64,000 nt of DNA, from positions 248,001-312,000 of the forward strand of contig WHUX01000036.1 in assembly GCA_015179025.1 (NCBI GenBank), in the 5' to 3' direction. The DNA is from Terfezia claveryi (lineage: Eukaryota > Ascomycota > Pezizomycetes > Pezizales > Pezizaceae). Numbering within the stretch: position 1 is the first letter of the stretch; each line of letters begins with the position of its first letter. A program made the translations under genes and the position numbers. Below the pieces are notes generated by a model. That model was not told the DNA's origin. It saw only the letters and a program-made list of their open reading frames with translations, and ran no database searches. Positions 1 through 9,094 of the stretch are shown one piece after another.

Positions 1-663
1 CGCCTTGAAGATGCCAGCGGGCAGAATTGCGCCGCCCGGAGGTGAGTGCGTGTTTTGTTTCCCAGGCGCGAATGACGTGTGTTCGGGACCTAGGACGGGT
101 GGGAGTGTGTCCGTTGCGAATTGGCACCTGCTGTGGATGTTAGAATAGCTTGTACAGGATTACTGGTGCTTACCGGCGCGTCCTTTATTTTTCCACCAAG
201 CATTGTGCTCGTTTTTTTCCCGGGAACTTTCTGTGCTTTGGAGATTTCGGCTCTCCACTGATCGATCGTCGAATGATAAGCTAACCCGCGACAAAAGAGG
301 CAAAAATTTTAGCGTATCAACATCGACCAATGAGACACCTCATTAAAGTCACGCATGTTAAGTCCATCTTAAAAATCAGGCGACAACTCATTCCAGCCAA
401 AGAAACTAACCAAAGTTGTGAACAATGTCCGTCCCGAATCGTGAAGGATCTCTCATGTGAGTCTGTTATAGATAGTTGAATATTTTCTTGTCGTTTAACA
501 TAATTGACAGGGTATAATTGACAGGGTTTTTTTTAGTATTTAAAGAAGGCTCCTCTGTCGTCGTCCTCTGAAATTTTTTCTTCCATAGGACACTTACTTC
601 GCACATCGTACCACACATAATTCCTACCTTCTTTACCAATCTTCTAACGGTTTACACTATAAA
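1..663. other. left edge: possible partial exon, then upstream region of the 664 gene
   Basis: Positions 1-41 read openly (ALKMPAGRIAPPG) up to a GTGAGT donor-like site at 42, so an exon of a gene lying mostly outside the window is possible. The opposite strand is also open there, so neither call is firm. Between 290 and 660 I see no gene. A pyrimidine-rich tract and a TATA-like string at about 652-660 sit immediately before the next start codon. The motif CGAATCGTGAAG near 436-447 is the same one that is amplified in the satellite at 3-4.9 kb. Confidence 0.3.
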
Positions 664-1010
664 ATGCCAGTTACCCGTCAACATGAACGTCAAACCAAAT
701 CACGCAGTCCGTACTCTACAAATTCAACCTCTGTTGTTATTCCCCCAAAAAAAGCCGTACAAACATTAAAACCAGTTTTCTCCGTTGAGATACCCGCCAG
801 ACAATCCAAAGCCACCTACACTTGTGGACAGCCTAATTGCGACTGCGCCGCAGGTATGTTCGCGAACGCCGATTCTGATTGGCTCAAGTTTTTGCCTTCA
901 GTGCGATGCCTCTTTAATCGTCACAGGTAATTTTGTCACTCTTTAATAGCAGTCATGCAAGCTAACCGTGGTTGAATACATCTAGCAAGAACTCAAACGG
1001 ACCTTGGTAG
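664..1010 (+). CDS. small three-exon protein with a Cys cluster, unassigned
   Basis: The model joins 664-853, 902-926 and 986-1010 and gives 79 residues. Intron 1 (48 nt) begins GTATGT and ends TTCAG. Intron 2 (59 nt) begins GTAATT, has a GCTAACC branch and ends TCTAG. The frame closes at TGG TAG. The N-terminal half is basic and Ser/Thr-rich, followed by a short cysteine motif, TYTCGQPNCDC, at about residues 51-61 and a further Cys at residue 66. There is no signal peptide and no recognised domain. A small zinc-binding or nuclear protein is possible, but that is a guess. Reading through intron 1 also stays open, because it is 48 nt, so a retained-intron form of 88 residues is possible. Support is splice grammar plus frame continuity only. 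Confidence 0.5.
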
Positions 1011-1439
1011 GGAAGATGTAGTTTGTCGCCGAAATTTTGAAATCCTGGCAAAGAATACGAGAATGTTTTGGCTGGAAGGTTGGGTTTAAATAGATCTTGG
1101 CGCACTAGTTACTGGTACCTCTAGGTATCCGTACCTTGCTCACAATCACGCAAGCGATGGAGTTGGCTAGCGTAATTTCATAAGCATATTTCACTTTGTT
1201 TTTGCACGTGAACATTTTCCAAAAAAATGGACCGTTGTACTGTAGCGTGGTATCATAAACATCGATGCCTGTTTAACCCCGCAATCATACCCTCAGAATC
1301 TCTTGCTTACGATCACTACGTATTAGGCGCTTCACTTAAGACATTATTGAGTTGGGCGCATTTCATATCTAGAACGGCAGGGACACCAATTGTCACATCG
1401 TCTTGTCCAGGCCTGCTAATTGCTCGTGGTTCATTATGG
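1011..1439. other. intergenic, no gene seen
   Basis: I see no supported coding sequence. Short open frames occur on both strands but lack splice sites or protein-like composition. Confidence 0.5.
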
Positions 1440-2270
1440 TAGTGGGTTCGCCGCCCCATATCTTCAACTAAGGGGAAGCCCTCTGAGAGGATGCAAGGGA
1501 AATGGGAGGCAGCAGCGCAGGCCCCTATACCCCTGTACCCCATCAGCTGTGCAGGCACCTACTCCAGCACCTACGTATGGCCAGGCTCAGCATTATCAAC
1601 ATCAACAGCATCAGCTGGAATGAAAATATGAAGGTGGCTCATGTGACAAAATTGAAAAAAAGCAATAGTTACCAACAGCCAATGCATCACCTTTAACCAA
1701 CCAACCAGACTACCATGCACCCCACCCAACGTTACAAAGCCGAGGTAATCTTGTTGTAGTCTCATGCCACATCTGGTTGATTGATCTAACCAGTAGCCCC
1801 TTGCTTTATAAAAATGCTTCGCTTCATGTACGTAAAATAGATTACATATATAGGGTGAAAATTATCACAAAACAACTGCAGCTATATATACAAAATTACT
1901 GGCCCCACCCTATGCTGCCACTTTTTGGCCCCATCGCTCTAATACTGGTACCCAAATCCTCCTATCTATTATGGCAGTGGGTTCGCTGGCCCATATCTTG
2001 GACCAATTTGAGGGTTTGAGTGAAGTTCCACTAAGGGGAAGCCCTCTGAGAGGATGTATTATATCAGGCAAATCAGGGTTGGCCAGGCAGCGACCACAGG
2101 GAATGCGGGGTCAGGAGGCAGCAGCGCAGGCCCCTGTACCGCAGGCACCTACTCCAGCACCTACGTATCGCCAGGCTCAGCATTATCAACATAGATCACC
2201 AACCTTGAAGGTGGCTCATGTGACAAAATTGAAACAAAGCAATACCAACAGTCAATGCGTCATCAACCCC
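1440..2270 (+). repeat. local direct duplication of a Pro/Gln-rich gag-like block
   Basis: Two copies of one segment lie in the same orientation, about 1440-1690 and 1971-2262. Shared landmarks are GGCAGTGGGTTCGC-type starts, GGGGAAGCCCTCTGAGAGGA, CACCTACTCCAGCACCTACG, GCTCAGCATTATCAACAT and GGTGGCTCATGTGACAAAA. The second copy runs straight into the zinc-knuckle frame that follows. The encoded peptides are rich in Pro, Ala, Gln and Thr (PQAPTPAPTYRQAQHYQH). A segmental duplication inside a decayed retroelement is the simplest explanation. Confidence 0.6.
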
Positions 2271-2952
2271 CCAACAGCCTGCTGTTCAGCCTCCACCTCC
2301 GCGGCCTGATCAACCCGCTCCGCAAGCGGCTGCCCAGTCGCCAGCACCTCTACAGCTTAAAACCCATTTCTTGTCCCTCTCAGACTATTCCACACTCAAT
2401 CGATACTCCTCAACCTCTAGAATTCCGCACCCTCCTTCACGCCTCCGGTTTACTCAGAACCACCCACGTCTCAGCACCCCCTCCAATTATTCCAGATATA
2501 CGGCAGAAGCTCTGCTCTCTATATTGGACAACTCCGCTTTCAAGCAAAGACCTATGACTCTTCCCAAACACAATCCTACCAGTGAAGACTCTGTCAATGC
2601 AGCTAGATTCAGGGCTAAGCACGCACTTATGCACTGGACTGGATGCAAAGATGAAGGCTGTCAATATCATAGTTCATCTCTCATCAACCAGAATAGAGCT
2701 CCTCCTAACAACCACTGTTCATACTGTGATGAACGCAGTCATTACACCTATGTCTGCAAGATCTATCAGGCAGATCAGAGGTATCTCCAAGCATTAGCAG
2801 CAGAAGACCAACCTCCTCCAGCTTCACCCCTTCTATCTCCAACCTCTCCTCCAGAAATGACTCCAGAAACCTCACCTAAATCTACTGGATGGACTTATCT
2901 TGAGAAGGGAAAAGAGAAGGCAATTCAAAGATCGAGAATTTTTATCATATGA
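2233..2952 (+). pseudogene. gag-like fragment with CCHC zinc knuckle
   Basis: A 240-codon frame lacks stops from 2233 to the TGA at 2950-2952 but has no convincing start. It opens with a Pro/Gln/Ala-rich stretch, then a predicted helical part (YTAEALLSILDNSAF, then DSVNAARFRAKHALMHW). Next comes a C-x2-C-x4-H-x4-C zinc knuckle, CSYCDERSHYTYVC, encoded at 2716-2757, and a Pro/Ser-rich tail. This order is typical of LTR-retrotransposon Gag proteins. No protease, reverse transcriptase or integrase follows; the sequence enters the satellite array instead. A domesticated gag-like gene cannot be excluded, but the truncated start, the duplicated upstream block and the missing pol favour a remnant. 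Confidence 0.5.
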
Positions 2953-3049
2953 ACAATTATCAGATGTTGAAGATTCTATTTATCATTCTACTATTCCTGT
3001 CACTCCTCTTGCCCCTCGAGATAAATCCCCTTCTGTCTCTTCTTGTTTT

Positions 3050-4870
3050 CCCGAATCGTGAAGACATGAAGAAAAATCCAATGCCATGCGCTTCACGAAT
3101 CGTGTGAGTTGAAGACATTATCCATACGTTGACTTCACAAATCGTGAAGACATTGAAGAAAAATCCATGGCGAATCGTGTGATGCGTTGACTTCACGAAT
3201 CGTGAAGCATTGAAGACGAAGACATTGAAGACACTATCCATGCGTTGACTTCATGAATCGTGAAGACATTGAAGACATTATCCATGTGAAGACATTGAAG
3301 AAAAAATTGAAGACACTATCCATGCGTTGACTTCATGAATCGTAAAGACATTGAAGAAAAATCCATGTGCCAAGCGAATCGTGTGATGCGTTGACTTCAC
3401 GAATCGTGAAGCATTGACGAATCGTGAAGACAATTGAAGATTCAAGAGCTATAGTGTGGCGTGTGGCATTGGCTAAGTTTCGTGTACACGAATCTTGCTA
3501 TATAATTTTGATTACTTTATAAAATAAGCAACTTATTAATGTAAACTACCTTATAATGTAAGCAATATATTTCTACGCACGAACATAGTCACTTGGTATT
3601 ATGGGGTACCGGTATTACTCATGAAGACATCACGAATCGTGAAGACATTGAAGCATGCATTACAATCCAGATGCAACTAGGGCCTGCGCTGCGTCGCAAT
3701 ACAATTCCGACGCCATCGGGGCAACAATAGCTGTCTGGACAGTGGTTGGTTGACATAAGCTCAACGTTTGGATGTTAGAGTTCATTCCCATTACATCAAC
3801 ATGTGTTGACTTAGGACAGTGTAGCGTGTGGCAGTGGCTAAGTTTCGTGTACACGAATTTTGCTTTATAATTTTGATTACTTTATAAAATAAGCAACTTC
3901 ATATTGTAAACAACATTATAAAGTAACCACTATATTTCTACGCACGAACATAGTCACTTGGTATCACGGGGTACCGGTATTACTCGTGAAGACATTGAAG
4001 GAAAAATTCATGTGCCAAGCGCTTCACAAATCGTGAAGACATTGAAGCATTATTCATGTGTTGACTTCATGAATCGTGAAGTGAAGTGTGGCAGTGGCTA
4101 AGTTTCGTGTACACGAATCTTGCTTTATAATTTTAATTACTTTATAAAATAAGCAACTTTATAATGTAATCAACAGTATAAAGTAAGCAATATATTTCTA
4201 CGCAGGAACATAGTCACTTGGTATCACGGGGTACCAGTATTACTTGTGAAGACATTGAAGGAAAAATTCATGTGCCAAGCGCTTCACGAATCGTGAAGAC
4301 ATTGAAGCATTATTCATGTGTTGACTTCATGAATCGTGAAGTGAAGAAAAATCCATGTACCAATGAGGACAGTGTGCCGTGTGGCAGTGGCTAAGTTTCG
4401 TATACACGAATCTTGCTTTATAATTTTAATTACTTTATAAAATAAGCAACTTTATAATGTAATCAACAGTATAAAGTAAGCAATATATTTCTACGCAGGA
4501 ACATAGTCACTTGGTATCACGGGGTACTAGTATTACTCGTGAAGACATTGAAGGAAAAATTCATGTACTAAGCGCTTCACGAATCGTAAGACATTGAAGC
4601 ATTATTCATGTGTTGACTTCATGAATCGTGAAGTGAAGAAAAATCCATGTACCAATGAGGACAGTGTGGCGTGTGGCAGTGGCTAAGTTTCGTGTACACG
4701 AATCTTGCTTTATAATTTTAATTACTTTATAAAATAAGCAACTTTATAATATAATCAACTTTATAAAGTAAGTTTCGTGTACCCGAATCTTGCTTTATAA
4801 TTTTAATTACTTTATAAAATAAGCAACTTTATAATGTAAACAACATTATAATGTAAGTAATATATTTTGT
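3050..4870. repeat. satellite array of about 290-bp units with two dyads per unit
   Basis: Units restart at about 3466, 3831, 4088, 4382 and 4675 at TGGCAGTGGCTAAGTTTCG, with a further partial restart near 4770. The last full periods are about 294 and 293 bp. Each unit contains the perfect 14-bp palindrome TTCGTGTACACGAA, an AT-rich block with repeated CTTTATAA, the block TATCACGGGGTACC, and copies of the imperfect palindrome CACGAATCGTG next to AAGACATTGAAG. The first part, 3050-3430, is a denser short-period array of the GAATCGTGAAGACATTGAAG motif alone. A degenerate GGTATCATGGGGTAC at about 4962 suggests the array once continued into the next element. Confidence 0.85.
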
Positions 4871-5132
4871 ACTGGTGTGGTGTCATAAAAATATTGAGAG
4901 TTGCGAGTGGGGTTGGATGTTGACTAGGGTGCTAATCAGGTCCCTTAACCAATTAATTTGGTATCATGGGGTACAATTACTATCCTGTACGTTATCCCTC
5001 ATTTACACCCCTGTGAACTTACCCATCCCTATCCCTGTTCACCATCCAACGACTTTGTTGCTTTTATATTTATGTGTCTGTTATTTCCTGTTTTTTTTTC
5101 CGTATTCTCTGTATGCTCTTTCCCCCATCAAC

Positions 5133-5429
5133 ATATCTACCCCCGATAGTCAAACAACTATTGCCGATGAAATCCAGTCTCGTCAAAATGCTTTCGAGGG
5201 TGCCAGTTCTATCGCCGAGTCATTAGCTATTCTAGCTGGTGTCGTTTTTCCATTCGCCAACCACATGGAGAGTGCAAGTAATAAATTAGATTAAATACAA
5301 AAGGAATTGAATGAATTGCAGTTGATGAACAACTGGCTGAAGAAACTTGAAGCCATGATGTCGGGTATTAGTGATAAACTTGATTCTTTGACTCAGGCTT
5401 TAGGGCAAGGTGGATTTTCTAGGACATGA
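5133..5429 (+). pseudogene. coiled-coil gag-like ORF interrupted by one in-frame stop
   Basis: A 99-codon frame reads STPDSQTTIADEIQSRQNAF, then ASSIAESLAILAGVVFPFAN, a TAA at 5292-5294, then ELNELQLMNNWLKKLE and ISDKLDSLTQALGQGG to the TGA at 5427-5429. The second half is a heptad-like amphipathic helix. The composition is consistent across the stop, so the TAA interrupts a formerly continuous protein. The codon before STPD is ATA. Both ATG to ATA and CAA to TAA are C:G to T:A changes, as expected from RIP-type mutation, but that is inference. It resembles the N-terminal coiled-coil part of a retroelement Gag; no family is assigned. Confidence 0.4.
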
Positions 5430-6489
5430 GTAAGTTTACTTATTTCATTTCATCCTTTTAGGGGACTGACGTTTCGTTTAAGGCAGCTATTTACAATTGT
5501 CGTGCACAAAGAGTTATGCAGAATTGTGGGCTCCTCAAGTTCTAACGGAGACTGTTTCCAGGCAAGGATATCTCTAAGGTTCACATTATTTCATTTTCCA
5601 TTTTTTTTCTTTAGGTTAAGTTATGTTCTCTGTACTCAATGAATCTGGTACACTTTATGAAGCATTTTATCAAATACGAAAGAAAATAAAATGTGAGAGA
5701 AAAACAGAATTTCCGGAAGTGGTACCCGTCAAGTTTCATGATCTTCCCAAAACGCCATGCCACTGTTTCTCTTTACCCTCCTCGGTCTTCTTAGATTATT
5801 CAGTATTGTTCTTCTCTTCTTCTTCAGCTTCAGCTTGTTCCTCTTCATCACAGTCGTCGCAAGAGTACCCGTGCTCATGTTCCCTTTCTTTGATCTGGCA
5901 ATCCCCGTATAGTGTTTGCGAGCTTGCACAATATATGATGGATTGAGTGTAGTGGCAGCAGGCATAAATGTGAGTGAATCGGGTACACATGGTAGCTCGT
6001 GTGAGGAGATCTAGCTGCAATTGATGTTGGAGGAAACGGGTTAATTGATATTTCCAGCCGGCTATCTATTGAATTTTGTAAAGTGGAGGTTGTGGATCTG
6101 GCTGTGAAAAGACAACTGCCTTCCTTTCTTGCAGCCTTTAAATCTATAGGACAGATATCTGCTGTGTGAGGGTAATGGTAAAGAAAATGTTGGCTAGTGC
6201 GGGAAAAAATGGGACAAAAGTTTTTAACATATTAATTTTATAACGAATGCTAAGATTGTTGGGAGATTGAAGGAATAGTCAATGCCGTTGGTTTCAAATA
6301 TAATTGTCTGCTGAGACACTTATCCAACCAAGTTCCCAATAAAACTAGCAACAGACGGTTAATAACCCCGTCCACGTGAGCCTGGATAATCCCCCTCTAT
6401 CAGCCTACATAACCTAGTCCGCGTGAGCCTGGCTAATGCCCCTAAAACAGCCTGGATATGCGCTCGCTTACAACTGGTAACTACCTCTT
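5430..6489. other. gene-free, short duplicated motif
   Basis: No gene is supported. A short imperfect duplication occurs at about 6366-6465, where CACGTGAGCCTGG / CGCGTGAGCCTGG is followed by TAATNCCCCT-type sequence. The minus-strand frame at 5796-6020 ends in an acidic Glu-rich run, but I could not give it a start or splice structure. Confidence 0.4.
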
Positions 6490-7110
6490 TCGATCATTTC
6501 TGTACGACCTGTGGGCATGAGGCACAAATGGGAAGCATGTGACGCTGAAATTTCATTTCGTATTCGTTGGATCAGCGAATCATCGAAAGTGTCTCATGAT
6601 TTCATAGGGATATGGAGATCGGCAAATTAGGAGTTACCAATTTCAGCATACATCTTCGTCCCTACCAAGCCCCATTTTACGCTGAAATTTCATTTCGTAT
6701 TCGTTGGCATCGAAGGTGTCTCATGATTTCGTAGGATGTGGAGATCGGCAAATTATGAGTTACCAATTTCAGCATACATCTCCGTCCCTACCAAGCCCCA
6801 TTTTTACCCACATGGTTAGCAATCTGCCGGTACAGGTCGTACAGAAATGGTAGCTACCTAGTCTGGTTGGCACAAGCATGTGACGCTGAAATTTCATTTC
6901 GTATTCGTTGGATCGCGAAAGTGTCTCATGATTTCAAATTTACCAAGCCCCTTTTTACCCACATGTTAGCTGACCGGTTCAGCCTGCCGGTACAGGTCCT
7001 AACAGAAAGAATCGAAAGTGGAGGCTACTTAAGTCTGGTTGGCACAAGCCCTTGGCTACCCTGCCGGTAGTTAGTGCACTGTCCGAGATGATGAGTCCGG
7101 TTGGTACAAG
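6490..7110. repeat. nested direct repeats with inverted outer arms
   Basis: Three direct copies start at TGAAATTTCATTTCGTATTC (about 6545, 6674 and 6890). The first two are spaced 129 bp apart and share GGAGATCGGCAAATTA and CAGCATACATCT. A perfect 14-bp inverted pair, TTCTGTACGACCTG at 6498-6511 and CAGGTCGTACAGAA at 6833-6846, encloses the first two copies. A diverged copy of the right arm lies at 6993-7007. The right arms are followed by TAGTCTGGTTGGCAC or a close variant (6859 and 7031). This looks like a composite of small non-autonomous elements. Confidence 0.65.
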
Positions 7111-7916
7111 TCCCAGCCAAGTATGAGTAGTACCGTACCGGTTGTACCGTCACGATGTGGGGCTGGGCAAAAGAACCAAGAAATCCAGTTTTACCGTCTG
7201 CCGGTAGGTAGTTACCGGCGAAGAAATCAGAAGGGATGTTAAAGACGAAAGCAGTAATGGGCACAAAGTCTGCATACGACTAGACCATTGAGCCGGATTA
7301 TATTGTTGAAAACTTTAAAAAGACCTACAACTAGACCATTGAGCCTGGTAAGAAGTTGGCGATACAAGCAGCATTTGGGATGATGAACTAATGAACAGGG
7401 AACTAAACCAGGGCCAACTATCGTAGACCTTATAATATATTCAACAGATCTCTCGTCCAACTTTCATACGACGCTAAATCTGTTTTACGTGCCCCACTCA
7501 AAAACCCTAAAAACTCTGGGAATATTCTACTCTACTGGGATACAAGTCCATACCTTTTGGATATTTTGCTCAACTATATTAGACCTGGTATTTTTGTAGC
7601 TTTAGCTATTGTTAGGGAGAGTACGGGTATTGGCGCATTATTTGAAATCGTGCAAGACCTTGGTATAGTTGTAGTGGCTTGAGGGAGTAAAGTGATGATA
7701 ATAAAAAGTGGGAAAAATGAAGCCTATATGTTTATACTGCAATCTATCAATTATTTATGGAGATGATTTGTTATGTATATGGGTTTGAGGCCAAACTCAC
7801 GATAATCACTATTGGTTGCTTGCTTACATTAAATGTAGGGCAAATGAACTTCCCCTATTCTCTCTCATATACCCTTTCCCACACACTTCAACTCAATTGT
7901 CCATCTTCCTGTCAGC
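7111..7916. other. intergenic, no gene seen
   Basis: Only a short duplicated motif (ACTAGACCATTGAGCC at about 7279 and 7331) stands out. A CT-rich stretch at about 7850-7915 precedes the ATG at 7917 and could be the promoter or 5' leader of the next gene. Confidence 0.4.
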
Positions 7917-9094
7917 ATGTCTGCCCTCCGATATCCCCAGCATCTCCCTCCTGTTGACTCCCTAGAAGTGGATGCAAGGAGATATCCAAACGTTTTTCAA
8001 TTCTAACAAGGACGAATAACGATACTCGCAGCGGAGGTCCTCGATGATGGGAGCTGGAATAGTACCTCCATGAGAGTGTGGTGCGCGATACTACAGTCGA
8101 GTCCGAGAAGAGGAGGAGGAATTGTGTTAGAATTACGTGTGCATAGATGTTACTTCCAGGCTAGATCAAGGGCGATGTGGGGTTGTGTTTAAAGTTTCAT
8201 GGGAAGACGTATGGTTTGTGGGGGGGAAACACATCTACGGAAGAAGTGTCCGATGGATGAAGCTATGGCTAGTTTGTTTAAGTTGGTGGAGGGGAGGAGG
8301 TGGTAGCGATGTCCGAGATGTGGGAGTGTTGTGGAGTGACTTATTTGTGGGTCTCTCCCTCCCGCCCTCTCCCCCATATTCCTCCGGATATTGAAAGCAG
8401 CTGTATGTGTGTGTGTATATATGTGTGTATGTGTGTATGTATGCGGTATGTGTGTATGTGTTGATGCTGATATACGTGTGTAGGTGTAAATACCAGTTCT
8501 GCAATAAATACACTACAAAATGCAAATCGTGCTCTTGCACTCAAGCTGATGAAAGCTACATCACTGGCCGTGCCAACGCGGCTACGATACTCCCAACCCC
8601 TCCCACCCTTCTCTGGCACACTCTCTAGGCCCAGTTCGACCTCGGGCATTTTTAGCAAGTACTCCGGTACGACGAAGGAGTAAAACGGTAACTTGAAGAG
8701 TACAAGACCCTTCGGAGTGCTAGGGAATTTCAGAGGGATGTGGTGATGGTGATGGGATGGTTTGGGAAGAATAGAATTCATGGTGAGTTGGTGGATTGGA
8801 CTATGGTGGGTTCTCCATTCATCAGTATAATTACTCTTGTAAGTTAAAGAATTGGTGGACTAATCATGCTGTTTATGTGGCGGGTATCCGTAGGCTGTAG
8901 AATCAACAACTGCTGCCACCGACATCCACTTCAGTGCCGAAGCCCAAACCAGCCAAACCAGCTGCTAGCAGGAAGAGGGAGCTATCCCCCGCGACAAGAG
9001 ACCGCATGGCGGGTTTAGGAACGTATGGTGCTTTGAATATCACGGGGTTTAATGGCTATTTCATTGTGGATTTTCTTGTGGGCGGATCAAATTA
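7917..9094 (+). CDS. probable multi-exon protein, unassigned, splice structure uncertain
   Basis: Several protein-like segments lie in one orientation. An ATG at 7917 starts MSALRYPQHLPPVDSLEVDA. A segment near 8030-8150 reads VLDDGSWNSTSMRVWCAILQ. An exon from 8484, after a GTGTAG acceptor that follows a TG-rich intron-like tract, reads VNTSSAINTLQNANRALALK, then LMKATSLAVPTRLRYSQPLP, and closes at TAA 8681-8683. A last segment after the GCTGTAG acceptor at about 8900 reads KPKPAKPAASRKRELSPATR and closes at TAG 9092-9094. These segments look coding by composition, but I could not join them in one verified frame. The 8683 stop may be the true end, with the last segment separate. No domain is recognised. 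Confidence 0.35.
8402..8483. repeat. TG-rich microsatellite (imperfect)
   Basis: An imperfect TG/TATG tract, probably within an intron of the surrounding gene, ends in a CTGATA branch-like string and GTGTAG. Confidence 0.7.

Noticed and set aside
8341..8781. 146-codon minus-strand frame over the TG-rich tract
   Set aside because: It is the complement of the TG microsatellite and of a better coding-like exon on the plus strand.
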